Source of the DNA: an uncultured Flavobacteriaceae bacterium
Lineage (GTDB): Bacteria > Bacteroidota > Bacteroidia > Flavobacteriales > Flavobacteriaceae
NCBI GenBank assembly: GCA_943787365.1
Contig: CALSMD010000001.1
Location: 434,001-498,000, forward strand
DNA length: 64,000 bases
Reading direction: 5' to 3'
Numbering within the stretch: the first letter of the stretch is position 1; every line of letters begins with the position of its first letter. Below the pieces are notes generated by a model, which was not told where the DNA came from, did not search any database, and saw only the letters and a list, made by a program, of their open reading frames with translations. The translations under genes were made by a program, and so were the position numbers. Below, piece after piece: positions 17,606-26,247 of the stretch.

Positions 17606-19009
17606 TTATTTAACTTTCGTTATTTGAGCCATTAATTCAGCTTCAGCACATAATTTACCATTGGCATAGGCATAGCCTTGCATATGACAAATCCCTCTTC
17701 TTATAGGAGTAATTAGCGTACAATTGAATATAAGCGTATCTCCTGGTACCACTTTTTGTTTGAACTTCACATTGTCCATTTTCATGAAAAAAGTAAGGTA
17801 GTTTTCTGGATCAGGAACCGTGTTTAAAACCAGTATTCCACCAGTTTGCGCCATGGCTTCAATAATCAAAACACCTGGCATTACGGGGGCTCCTGGAAAA
17901 TGTCCCACAAAGAACGATTCGTTCATTGTAACATTCTTACAGCCAATCACATGGTTTTGAGATAATTCATACACCTTATCTAAAAGTAAAAATGGTGGGC
18001 GGTGTGGCAACATATCCATAATGGCATTTATATCCATTAATGGAGGTTGATTTAAATCGATATTAGGAACATTATTACGACGTTCCATTTTAATGATTTT
18101 CGATATTTTTTTCGCAAATTGAGTATTTACAAAATGTCCCGGTTTATTTGCAATGACTTTCCCCTGAATACGGGTGCCAATAAGTGCTAAATCGCCTATA
18201 ACATCCAAAAGTTTGTGGCGTGCAGCTTCATTTGGAGAATGCAACGTAAGGTTGTCTAAAATCCCATTGGGCTTCACTGAAATAGAATCTTTGTTAAACG
18301 CTATTTTTAAGCGTTCCATAGTTTCTTTTGAAATGGGCTTGTCTACATAAACAATCGCATTGTTTAAGTCGCCGCCTTTGATCAAACCATTTTCAAGAAG
18401 CATTTCTAATTCGTGTAAAAAACTAAACGTCCGTGATTCTGAAATTTCTTCTTTGAAATTTGATAAATGCTGTAAGGTTGCATTTTGAGTCCCCAATACT
18501 TTGGTTCCAAAATCGACCATCGTTGTAACCTGATATTCATCAGAAGGAATGATGGTAATTTCACTCCCTGTTTCTTCATCGGAGTAAGAAATAACATCTT
18601 TAACGACAAATACTTCTCTGTAAGCTTCTTGTTCTTTAGTCCCTGCACCTTCTAAGGCTTCTATAAAATACTTAGAAGACCCATCCATTATTGGAGGTTC
18701 AGAGGTACTTAATTCAATGATCACATTATCAATCTCAAGCCCTACAAGAGCTGCAAGCACATGTTCGCAAGTTTGAATCGTGACACCATTTCTTTCTAAG
18801 CAAGTCCCACGTTGGGTATTGGTTACCAGATTGGCATCCGCTTTAATCATAGGTAAACCTTCTAGGTCAATTCTCCTAAAAGTATATCCGTTATTAATAT
18901 CAGCAGGAAGAAAATTTATTTCGACTTCTAGTCCAGTATGAAGTCCCACACCTTTTAAAGATACTTTTTTGGAAATCGTTGTTTGTTTCGATTCAGATTT
19001 AATGATCAT
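17606..19009 (-). CDS. lpxC: Bifunctional LpxC deacetylase / FabZ dehydratase
   Basis: A natural fusion characteristic of Bacteroidetes. Residues 1 to about 310 are the zinc-dependent LpxC deacetylase that commits sugar to lipid A: VSLKGVGLHTG, zinc His in TCEHVLAALVG, ESRTF, and HKLLDVIGDLALIG. Residues about 325-467 are the FabZ 3-hydroxyacyl-ACP dehydratase hot-dog domain: LPHRPPFLLLDKV and HFPGAPVMPGVLIIEAMAQ with catalytic His and Glu. Coupling them may balance lipid A against phospholipid synthesis (inference). The start codon overlaps the lpxD stop as ATGA. Confidence 0.96.
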   Translation of the reverse strand: MIIKSESKQTTISKKVSLKGVGLHTGLEVEINFLPADINNGYTFRRIDLEGLPMIKADANLVTNTQRGTCLERNGVTIQTCEHVLAALVGLEIDNVIIELSTSEPPIMDGSSKYFIEALEGAGTKEQEAYREVFVVKDVISYSDEETGSEITIIPSDEYQVTTMVDFGTKVLGTQNATLQHLSNFKEEISESRTFSFLHELEMLLENGLIKGGDLNNAIVYVDKPISKETMERLKIAFNKDSISVKPNGILDNLTLHSPNEAARHKLLDVIGDLALIGTRIQGKVIANKPGHFVNTQFAKKISKIIKMERRNNVPNIDLNQPPLMDINAIMDMLPHRPPFLLLDKVYELSQNHVIGCKNVTMNESFFVGHFPGAPVMPGVLIIEAMAQTGGILVLNTVPDPENYLTFFMKMDNVKFKQKVVPGDTLIFNCTLITPIRRGICHMQGYAYANGKLCAEAELMAQITKVK

Positions 19010-20028
19010 GATTTAAGGGATTTTTCTAGTGTATTGACAGTCTTTACAAGTTTTGGTAGGTTCTTGAAATGCACGTATGATTTATAGTAGTCTCTAAACG
19101 AAAATGCTGGAGATCCTTGCAAGACTTCGTTGTCTTTAATATTATGTCCGATGCCCGATTGTGCTTGGATTTTTACATTGTTTCCAATGACGATATGTCC
19201 TGCAACCCCCACTTGTCCACCAATTTGACAATTAGTGCCAATTTTGGCCGAACCTGCAATACCTGTTTGAGCAGCAATCACTGTGTTCTCTCCAATCACC
19301 ACATTATGTGCTACTTGAATATGATTGTCAAGTTTCACGCCTTTTTTTATGAGAGTCGATCCAAGCGTAGCACGGTCAATAGTCGTGGCAGCTCCGATAT
19401 CTACATGGTCTTCAATAATGACATTTCCAATTTGTGGTACTTTTTGATACGCGCCAGTTTCATCGGGGGAAAACCCAAATCCATCCGCTCCAATCACTGC
19501 CGCAGAATTGATGAAACAATGCGAACCAATCACACAATCAGAATAAATTTTAACACCCGAAAACAAGGTTGTATGAGATCCGATGGTGACATTATCTCCA
19601 ATAAATGTGTTTGGATAAATTTTTACGTGATCGCCTATGACTACATTTTCACCAATATGAGAAAACGCACCAATATAAATGCCTTCGCCATAAGAGGCTG
19701 AATCCGAAATAAATATAGGAGACTCAACCCCTACTTTATTGTTTTTTATATGGTTATAATACTCCAATAGTTTAGAAAATGAACTGTAAGCATTTTCAAC
19801 TTTGATGAGTGTAGTTTCTATTTTCTGTTCAGAAACGAAGTCCTGACCAACGATGGCTATTGAGGCCTGAGTCGTATATATATAAGGAGTGTATTTTGGA
19901 TTTGCTAAAAAAGTAAGAGAGCCTTCAGCTGCTTCTTCAATTTTGGAAAGTGTATGGACTTCAACATCCGGGTTTCCAATAATTTCTCCGTTTAATATCT
20001 CTGCTATTTGTTTGGCTGTAAATTTCAT
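19006..20028 (-). CDS. lpxD: LpxD, UDP-3-O-acylglucosamine N-acyltransferase
   Basis: Adds the second hydroxyacyl chain (N-linked) in lipid A synthesis. I use the Met at 20028 (MKFTAKQIAEIL) instead of 20037 because LpxD proteins begin this way; this gives 340 residues. An N-terminal uridine-binding domain (SLTFLANPKYTPYIY) is followed by a long hexapeptide beta-helix (about 100-300) with the catalytic His in NHIQVAHNVVIGENT, and a C-terminal helix. It lies 24 bases after the HD gene and overlaps lpxC-fabZ by four bases. Confidence 0.95.
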   Translation of the reverse strand: MKFTAKQIAEILNGEIIGNPDVEVHTLSKIEEAAEGSLTFLANPKYTPYIYTTQASIAIVGQDFVSEQKIETTLIKVENAYSSFSKLLEYYNHIKNNKVGVESPIFISDSASYGEGIYIGAFSHIGENVVIGDHVKIYPNTFIGDNVTIGSHTTLFSGVKIYSDCVIGSHCFINSAAVIGADGFGFSPDETGAYQKVPQIGNVIIEDHVDIGAATTIDRATLGSTLIKKGVKLDNHIQVAHNVVIGENTVIAAQTGIAGSAKIGTNCQIGGQVGVAGHIVIGNNVKIQAQSGIGHNIKDNEVLQGSPAFSFRDYYKSYVHFKNLPKLVKTVNTLEKSLKS

Positions 20029-20052
20029 TACTTGCAAAAGTAAAAAAAATTA

Positions 20053-21282
20053 TCAAAGAATATCCTTTGGGAAGCATATATAATGCTTTGTAACTGTTTT
20101 AGAGAGTACTTTAGAAGAGAGGTGGTCCGATGCTTTAATAATATCTTTAGTTTTTCCACTCTTATATAAAATCTTAAGCCCTCCCTGTTTTGGATTGTAA
20201 GCCAAATTTTCTACATATCCATTAAACACAAAATAAGAAGCTTCATGAGCATCCAAAGCATACTCTAACATGAGGTCTTGTTTAATGGATTCCACTTTTG
20301 AATCAGAAATGGGATTGTTTTTAAATTTTATTTTTAATAGGGTTCTGTTTAAAATCATTTCAGAAAGATGGCTCAACACAAAATCGTCATGGAATTGCCA
20401 CGATTTTAATGCCGACATGACATCATAATCATCCAATAATGAAAACTGATTCAACGTAGATGCCTCAAAATTAGTAGGATTGGTGCTGCTATTTAAAAAG
20501 AACCTTAAGGCGGAACTGGCTTCTAGCTTCACTCCTTTGTGGGTTAATTCCTTGGCTCGTTTCAAGATGCGTGTAATCATTTGTTCGGCAACCAAACTTG
20601 TTTTATGAAGATACACTTGCCAATACATCAAACGGCGCGCCGTTAAAAATTTCTCAATAGAATAAATCCCTTTTTCTTCAATGACCAATTCATCTTCTAC
20701 AACATTCATCATAGAAATCAAACGTTCACTGTTGATATTCCCTTCGGAAACACCTGTATAAAAACTATCTCTTTTAAGATAATCAGAACGGTCAATGTCC
20801 AATTGTCCAGAAATGAGTTGTCCAAAAAACTTACGACTATAATCTCCTTTAAACATCGAAATAGCGACATCAAGGGCGCCCTTAAATTCTACATTTAAAA
20901 TTTCCATAAATTTTAAAGAAATTGCTTCGTGACTGATGTTTTCTACAATACTGTGTTCCATTGCATGACTGAATGGCCCATGACCAATGTCATGCAACAA
21001 AATAGCAATATACAAGCCGTTTTCTTCCGCTTCAGAAATTTGAACGCCTTTAAATCTTAAAATACGAACTGCATTTTGCATGAGGTGTAAACAGCCCAAC
21101 GCATGATGAAATCGGGTGTGGTGTGCCCCTGGATACACCAAATAGGACAAGCCCATCTGAGAAATTCGTCGCAAACGCTGAAAATATTTATGCGCGATTA
21201 AATCGAAAATTAATGTGTTAGGGATTGTAATAAATCCATAAATTGGATCGTTAAATATTTTAAGCTTGTTGTTCGTATTCAA
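20053..21282 (-). CDS. HD-domain phosphohydrolase (dGTPase/SAMHD1-like)
   Basis: A 409-residue soluble metal-dependent phosphohydrolase. The HD motif reads ILLHDIGHGPFSHAMEH with an upstream His in GAHHTRFHHALGC, the arrangement of the SAMHD1/dNTPase-like group. A downstream Asp (DIDRSDYLKRDS) completes the expected metal site. The substrate is not determined by sequence. It is the first gene of the envelope operon, a conserved placement upstream of lpxD that suggests cotranscription more than shared chemistry. The 107-base gap to divergent porX shows no perfect -7 box. Confidence 0.88.
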   Translation of the reverse strand: MNTNNKLKIFNDPIYGFITIPNTLIFDLIAHKYFQRLRRISQMGLSYLVYPGAHHTRFHHALGCLHLMQNAVRILRFKGVQISEAEENGLYIAILLHDIGHGPFSHAMEHSIVENISHEAISLKFMEILNVEFKGALDVAISMFKGDYSRKFFGQLISGQLDIDRSDYLKRDSFYTGVSEGNINSERLISMMNVVEDELVIEEKGIYSIEKFLTARRLMYWQVYLHKTSLVAEQMITRILKRAKELTHKGVKLEASSALRFFLNSSTNPTNFEASTLNQFSLLDDYDVMSALKSWQFHDDFVLSHLSEMILNRTLLKIKFKNNPISDSKVESIKQDLMLEYALDAHEASYFVFNGYVENLAYNPKQGGLKILYKSGKTKDIIKASDHLSSKVLSKTVTKHYICFPKDIL

Positions 21283-21389
21283 ACTTTATAGTGTTAAATT
21301 TACATTCTGAAACTTTCTTTGAAAAGTTTTACGATGTAAAAATACTAAAATGAAAGGACTTCTATTCTTAACTAAAAAAAATATAACAG

Positions 21390-22940
21390 ATGGGTAACAT
21401 TAATATTTTATGGGTCGATGATGAAATTGAGTTTTTAAAGTCTCATATCATATTTTTAGAACAAAGAAATTATTCCGTAACACCCTGTCAAAGTGGTACA
21501 GAAGCGCTTACACTTATCAAAGAAAATGATTTTGATATTGTGTTTTTAGACGAGAATATGCCCGGGCTGTCTGGTTTAGAAACCTTATCGGAACTCAAAG
21601 AAATTAAAGCAACACTTCCGGTGGTGATGATTACAAAAAGTGAGGAAGAGTATATTATGGAAGATGCGATTGGAAATAAAATCGCCGACTATCTCATTAA
21701 GCCCGTCAACCCGAATCAAATTCTTTTATCACTTAAAAAAAACCTAGACCACAACCGATTAGTTTCTGAAAAAACATCTTCTAATTACTTGCAAGAATTT
21801 CGTAAAATCTCTATGAATTTGAATGAAATTAATTCATTTGAAGAATGGGAACAACTCTATAAAAAATTAGTGTTTTGGGAATTGGAATTAGAATCGTCTA
21901 ACGATGCCACGATGAGTGAAATATTAGACGCTCAAAAAATGGAAGCTAACCAACAATTTGGCCGCTTTATTGAGAAGTTTTATCCCGATTGGTTTGAGGA
22001 TCACCAAGCGCCCGTCATGTCCCATACCCTCTTTAAAAATAAAATTGCAGACGAGCTTAGCAACACTCAACCCAACTTGCTAATTGTGATTGACAATTTA
22101 AGATATGACCAATGGAAAATACTGGAACCTACAGTAAACACCCACTATAAAACACAAGAAGAAAGTTTATATTACAGCATTCTACCAACAGCGACTCAGT
22201 ACGCTAGAAATGCAATATTCTCAGGGTTAATGCCCAGTGAAATGGAAAAATTATATCCGCAGTATTGGAGAAATGATAACGATGAAGGGGGTAAAAATTT
22301 ATTTGAAGCGGAGTTTTTAGAAGCGCAATTAAAACGCTTAGGGCTTTCGCATTTAAAACATGAATACATTAAAATCACGAATTTAAGAGCAGGAAAAAAA
22401 CTATCTGAAACCTTTAAAACAAAAGCGCAGAACGATTTAACCGTCTTAGTATATAATTTTGTAGATATGTTGTCGCATGCAAAAACCGAAATGGAAGTTT
22501 TGAAAGAACTTGCTTCCAACGATAAAGGCTACAGATCGCTTACCAAAAGTTGGTTTCAAAACTCACCTTTGCTTGAGATTATCAAAGAAGCCAAAGAGCT
22601 TAATTTTAAACTCATTATCACGACGGACCACGGAACCATCAACGTGAAAAATCCTTCTAAAGTCGTTGGAAATAAAGACACCAGTCTAAATTTACGTTAC
22701 AAAACAGGACGAAGCATCTCCTATGAAGAAAAAGATGTGTTGGCAGTAAAAGACCCTAAATCGATTCACCTCCCTTCTGCGGCGATGAATAGCACCTTTA
22801 TTTTTGCAAAGGACAATTTGTTTTTTGCCTATCCAAATAATTACAATTATTATGTGAATTACTTTAGAAACACCTATCAACACGGTGGGATTTCTTTAGA
22901 AGAAGTCATCATTCCTTTTGTGGTTTTAAATCCTCGATAA
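21390..22940 (+). CDS. porX: PorX, response regulator with alkaline-phosphatase-like (PglZ) effector domain
   Basis: Orphan-type response regulator that, in Porphyromonas and Flavobacterium, works with a separately encoded PorY kinase and with SigP to control type IX secretion genes. It has 516 residues. The receiver domain (1-125) shows acidic pair D10/D11, phospho-acceptor D54 in FLDENMPGLSG, and KP near 107. A helical linker is followed by a PglZ/alkaline-phosphatase superfamily domain (about 205-516) with metal ligands in VIDNLRYDQW, the Thr nucleophile region LPTATQYARNA and TTDHGTINV, and HGGISLEEVIIP at the end. Family members hydrolyse phosphodiester signals. It is cotranscribed with tsaE (1-base gap). 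Confidence 0.93.
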   Translation: MGNINILWVDDEIEFLKSHIIFLEQRNYSVTPCQSGTEALTLIKENDFDIVFLDENMPGLSGLETLSELKEIKATLPVVMITKSEEEYIMEDAIGNKIADYLIKPVNPNQILLSLKKNLDHNRLVSEKTSSNYLQEFRKISMNLNEINSFEEWEQLYKKLVFWELELESSNDATMSEILDAQKMEANQQFGRFIEKFYPDWFEDHQAPVMSHTLFKNKIADELSNTQPNLLIVIDNLRYDQWKILEPTVNTHYKTQEESLYYSILPTATQYARNAIFSGLMPSEMEKLYPQYWRNDNDEGGKNLFEAEFLEAQLKRLGLSHLKHEYIKITNLRAGKKLSETFKTKAQNDLTVLVYNFVDMLSHAKTEMEVLKELASNDKGYRSLTKSWFQNSPLLEIIKEAKELNFKLIITTDHGTINVKNPSKVVGNKDTSLNLRYKTGRSISYEEKDVLAVKDPKSIHLPSAAMNSTFIFAKDNLFFAYPNNYNYYVNYFRNTYQHGGISLEEVIIPFVVLNPR

Positions 22941-22941
22941 T

Positions 22942-23385
22942 ATGGCTAAAGAAATTCATTTCAATCTCGAAGAACTATCAGAAGTTGCACAAACCATCCT
23001 TAAAAATGTACAGTCTAAAACACTGTTGTTTTATGGGGAAATGGGCACAGGAAAAACAACGCTCATTAGCGCAATTGTTAAAGCAATGGGTGGCACCGAC
23101 GCCGCTTCCAGTCCCACCTTTTCTATTGTGAATGAGTATAAGGTTACAGAAGATACTGTGTATCATTTTGATTTTTATAGACTCAAAAACCAATATGAAG
23201 CATTGGACATGGGAATTGAAGATTATTTTTGTTCTGGTTCATGGAACTTTATCGAATGGCCAGAAAAGATTGTAAATTTATTTCCTGAAAACGTGACTGT
23301 TTTAGAATTGTCTCTTGCAGAAGATGGCGGTAGAACTCTTAAACTATCAGAAAAAAAACTTTCTGAAGGATGGTCAAAAAAATAA
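22942..23385 (+). CDS. tsaE: TsaE, tRNA t6A synthesis ATPase
   Basis: P-loop ATPase that supports the TsaB/TsaC/TsaD machinery making N6-threonylcarbamoyladenosine at tRNA position 37. The 147 residues are typical. The Walker A motif is GEMGTGKTTLISAI, switch region SSPTFSIVNEY, Walker B-like HFDFYRL, and FIEWPEKI is the conserved C-terminal signature. The start codon follows the porX stop after one base, implying translational coupling; this pairing with porX seems incidental to function. Confidence 0.95.
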   Translation: MAKEIHFNLEELSEVAQTILKNVQSKTLLFYGEMGTGKTTLISAIVKAMGGTDAASSPTFSIVNEYKVTEDTVYHFDFYRLKNQYEALDMGIEDYFCSGSWNFIEWPEKIVNLFPENVTVLELSLAEDGGRTLKLSEKKLSEGWSKK

Positions 23386-23415
23386 TTGTAAATTAGATTC
23401 TTTATACCAAAGGCT

Positions 23416-24615
23416 ATGCATCAACCAACTTCCCCCTTTACAAGAGAACAATTGCTTCCAAAAGAAGAAACTTTAGAGATTACTAAAGAAAAAGGCGCCT
23501 TGTTTATTGGCATCCCAAAAGAAATATCTTTTCAAGAAAAAAGAGTGTGCCTCACGCCTGATGCCGTTTCTGCACTGACAAGCAATGGACATCGTATATT
23601 GATTGAATCTGGGGCTGGAGACAATGCTAGTTTTGAAGATCATGAATACAGCGAGGCCGGTGCTGAAATATCTAAGGACAGAGCAAAAGTATTTGCCTGC
23701 CCCATTATTCTTAAAGTTGAGCCCCCAACTCTAGAAGAAATCGCGCTTTTAAATCCAAAAGCACTTTTAATTTCTGCACTACAATTAAAAATGCAGCATA
23801 AAGAATATTTTAAGAAACTCGCCGAAAAACAGGTGACGGCACTGGGTTTTGAATTTATAAAAGACCAAGAAGGAGCGTTTACTGCGGTACGCCAACTGAG
23901 TGAAATTGCAGGCTCTGCCTCTATTTTAATTGCGTCCGAAATTATGTCCATTACCAATGAAGGCAACGGCCTGATGTTTGGAAACATCAGTGGGGTGCCT
24001 CCAACAGAAGTGGTCATTGTTGGTGCTGGAACGGTTGGTGAATTCGCAGCACGTGCTGCCATTGGATTGGGTGCAAACGTAAGAGTTTTTGATAATTCGA
24101 TCAGCAAACTTCGCGTCTTACAAGCGAATATTGGTCGGACGATTTATACTTCGACGATGCAACCTAAAAACCTTCAAAAAGCATTGATGCGTTGTGATGT
24201 TGCTATTGGAGCGGCAAAAGGAAATAACAGAGCACCTATTTTGGTGAGTGAAGCATTGGTAGAACAAATGAAGTCAGGATCTGTGATTATAGACGTGAGT
24301 ATCGATATGGGCGGCTGTTTTGAGACCAGTGAAGTCACTTCTCATGACAAACCAACTTTTGTAAAACACGATGTGATACATTATTGTGTGCCTAATATTC
24401 CGGCGCGTTATGCACGAACTTCCTCAGTGTCAATCAGTAATATATTCACACCCTATCTTTTAAAAATAGCAGAAGATGGTGGCATAGAAAATTCATTAAG
24501 ATTTGACATGGGATTAAAAAATGGATTGTACTTTTACCACGGCATTTTAACGAATAAATCAGTAGCCGATTGGTTTGATTTAGAGTATAGCGATGCCAAC
24601 CTTTTAATCTTTTAA
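23416..24615 (+). CDS. ald: Alanine dehydrogenase
   Basis: NAD-dependent reversible deamination of L-alanine to pyruvate. It has 399 residues, somewhat longer than the usual ~370 because of an N-terminal extension of about 30 residues before GIPKEISFQEKRVCLTP. Later motifs include KVEPPTLEEIALL, the NAD-binding VVIVGAGTVGEFAARAA near 210, DVSIDMGGCFETS and HYCVPNIPARYARTSS. A related transhydrogenase alpha fold is excluded by the full C-terminal half. It starts 30 bases after tsaE on the same strand. Confidence 0.92.
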   Translation: MHQPTSPFTREQLLPKEETLEITKEKGALFIGIPKEISFQEKRVCLTPDAVSALTSNGHRILIESGAGDNASFEDHEYSEAGAEISKDRAKVFACPIILKVEPPTLEEIALLNPKALLISALQLKMQHKEYFKKLAEKQVTALGFEFIKDQEGAFTAVRQLSEIAGSASILIASEIMSITNEGNGLMFGNISGVPPTEVVIVGAGTVGEFAARAAIGLGANVRVFDNSISKLRVLQANIGRTIYTSTMQPKNLQKALMRCDVAIGAAKGNNRAPILVSEALVEQMKSGSVIIDVSIDMGGCFETSEVTSHDKPTFVKHDVIHYCVPNIPARYARTSSVSISNIFTPYLLKIAEDGGIENSLRFDMGLKNGLYFYHGILTNKSVADWFDLEYSDANLLIF

Positions 24616-24624
24616 TATTTTTAC

Positions 24625-24984
24625 ATGAAACTTGCTTACCGTTTTGTCTTTTACTTTGGGGGCTTCTCCATCGGATTGTTGTTTTTGATGTTTTTTTTAA
24701 GTGGAAAAAAAACAAGTTGTGCTTATGGTCCTGACGCACGAGTCTTAAAAAACATTCAAATTAAGAGTATTAAATATTCTGAATCGGTTCAAGAGCAACT
24801 CAATAACAATGTAATTGATACCTTAACCTTAAATTCCATATTTAAAGGGGCGGATATAAATTTCAGCAAAAGTGATACCAAATCAGTTCCCTGCAAAACC
24901 TACCGCGTAGTGGGAGATGACTATGAATTGGATGTTGAAAATTGCGAACGGGTGGCAACAATCAAAACACTTATAATCCGTTAG
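24625..24984 (+). CDS. Small membrane-anchored protein (DUF4258-like)
   Basis: A 119-residue protein starting nine bases after ald. It has one N-terminal membrane segment (about residues 7-26, VFYFGGFSIGLLFLMFFL) and a small extracytoplasmic alpha/beta domain containing two spaced Cys (SVPCKTYRV and VENCERV). I associate this pattern with the DUF4258 family found beside ald in flavobacteria, but only from memory of the gene order. The end overlaps the convergent proline dehydrogenase gene by four bases. Confidence 0.65.
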   Translation: MKLAYRFVFYFGGFSIGLLFLMFFLSGKKTSCAYGPDARVLKNIQIKSIKYSESVQEQLNNNVIDTLTLNSIFKGADINFSKSDTKSVPCKTYRVVGDDYELDVENCERVATIKTLIIR

Positions 24985-26147
24985 ACGTTTCGTCTTCGTT
25001 TTTCTTTTTTTATGAGGGAGAGTTCTCGACTTGTTTGTCCAGCAACCGACGTGTTTTCTTCAGCCCTTCTAATGAGATAAGGCATCACATCTTTTACGGG
25101 GCCAAAAGGGACGTATTTAGCGACGTTATAGCCTTGTTCTGCCAAGTTGTAGCTAATATGGTCACTCATTCCGTAAAGCTGTCCAAACCACACACGAGAG
25201 TCATTGTTAGAAATGTTAGAGGTTTCCATTAATTCAAGTGCTAAATGGGAACTTTCCTCGTTATGCGTTCCAATAAAAAGATGGATGGAATCCAGATTAG
25301 AAAGTATATGCGTAATTGTATCATTAAACAGGGCGTCCGTGATTTCTTTGGTATCGCATATAGGCGATTTATAACCCAACTCTTTAGCACGTTTGCGTTC
25401 CTTTTCCATATAAGCGCCCCGAACCACCTTAAATCCTAGTTTAAAATTATTTTGTTTGGCTTTGGCATGAATTTCTTTAAGATAGTCCAAACGGTCCCAA
25501 CGGTAGGTTTGCAATGTGCTGTAAACGATCAAAGTATCCGTGTTGTAGGTTTGCATCAATTCTAAAATCAAATCATCTACTACATCTTGAATCCAGCTTT
25601 CTTCTGCATCAATAAGGATTTTCACATTATTCAATTTTCCTGAAGCACATACTTTTTCAAAGCGATTTTTGATGCGATTCCACTCGTCATTTTCAGAGAG
25701 TGATAAGGTTTTCTTTTCACTTATTTTCTGATATAGATCAAAACTTCCGAATGCACTCGGCTTGAATACAGCGATAGGCAAGGCTTCTTTGTCTTTAGAA
25801 AATTCAATAAGGTTTAAAATGGTTTCAAGAGCTAAATCAAATTGACTCTCCACCCCTTTTCCTTCAACGGAGTAATCTAAAACACTGTACACTTTACTGG
25901 CATACATTTTATCTATTGTTGGCACGCAATCTTGTTCATTGACCCCACCACAAAAATGGTCAAAGACAGTAGAGCGAATCAAACCTTCAACAGGAAGATG
26001 TGCTTTGAGTGCAAAGTTAGTGGCAGCAGTCCCAATACGAACAAGCGGTTCGATCGAAATCATTTTAAACAAAAAATAAGCGCGTTCCAATTCTGAATCT
26101 GATTTTAGATGAAACGCTATTTTTGTGTTATTAAAATCAACAGCCAT
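24981..26147 (-). CDS. Proline dehydrogenase
   Basis: FAD enzyme oxidising proline to pyrroline-5-carboxylate, the first step of proline degradation. It is a 388-residue monofunctional (beta/alpha)8 barrel, not fused to P5C dehydrogenase as PutA is. Recognisable motifs include ILIDAEESWIQDVVD, YSTLQTYRWDR, FKVVRGAYMEKERKRA (flavin site), FIGTHNEES and a C-terminal YVPFGPVKDVMPYLIRRAEEN (substrate-binding RRxxEN). Divergent from aroB, with a perfect TATATTTG box 23 bases upstream. No P5C dehydrogenase gene is in the window. Confidence 0.93.
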   Translation of the reverse strand: MAVDFNNTKIAFHLKSDSELERAYFLFKMISIEPLVRIGTAATNFALKAHLPVEGLIRSTVFDHFCGGVNEQDCVPTIDKMYASKVYSVLDYSVEGKGVESQFDLALETILNLIEFSKDKEALPIAVFKPSAFGSFDLYQKISEKKTLSLSENDEWNRIKNRFEKVCASGKLNNVKILIDAEESWIQDVVDDLILELMQTYNTDTLIVYSTLQTYRWDRLDYLKEIHAKAKQNNFKLGFKVVRGAYMEKERKRAKELGYKSPICDTKEITDALFNDTITHILSNLDSIHLFIGTHNEESSHLALELMETSNISNNDSRVWFGQLYGMSDHISYNLAEQGYNVAKYVPFGPVKDVMPYLIRRAEENTSVAGQTSRELSLIKKEKRRRNV

Positions 26148-26169
26148 AATAATTGCTTTTAGTTTCTCA

Positions 26170-26177
26170 CAAATATA
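26170..26177 (-). promoter_or_regulatory. -7 promoter box for proline dehydrogenase
   Basis: TATATTTG (minus strand) is a perfect TAnnTTTG match, 23 bases upstream of the start codon in the 100-base divergent gap with aroB. Confidence 0.45.
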
Positions 26178-26247
26178 TTTAATAGTAATTATAATATTTA
26201 TAAATTTCTACTTAATTTCACGCTTTAATATTTTGACCACCTAATTC

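Noticed and set aside
24446-24739. 97-residue minus-strand ORF across the ald/DUF4258 junction
   Set aside because: Lys/Arg-rich antisense frame spanning two good plus-strand genes.
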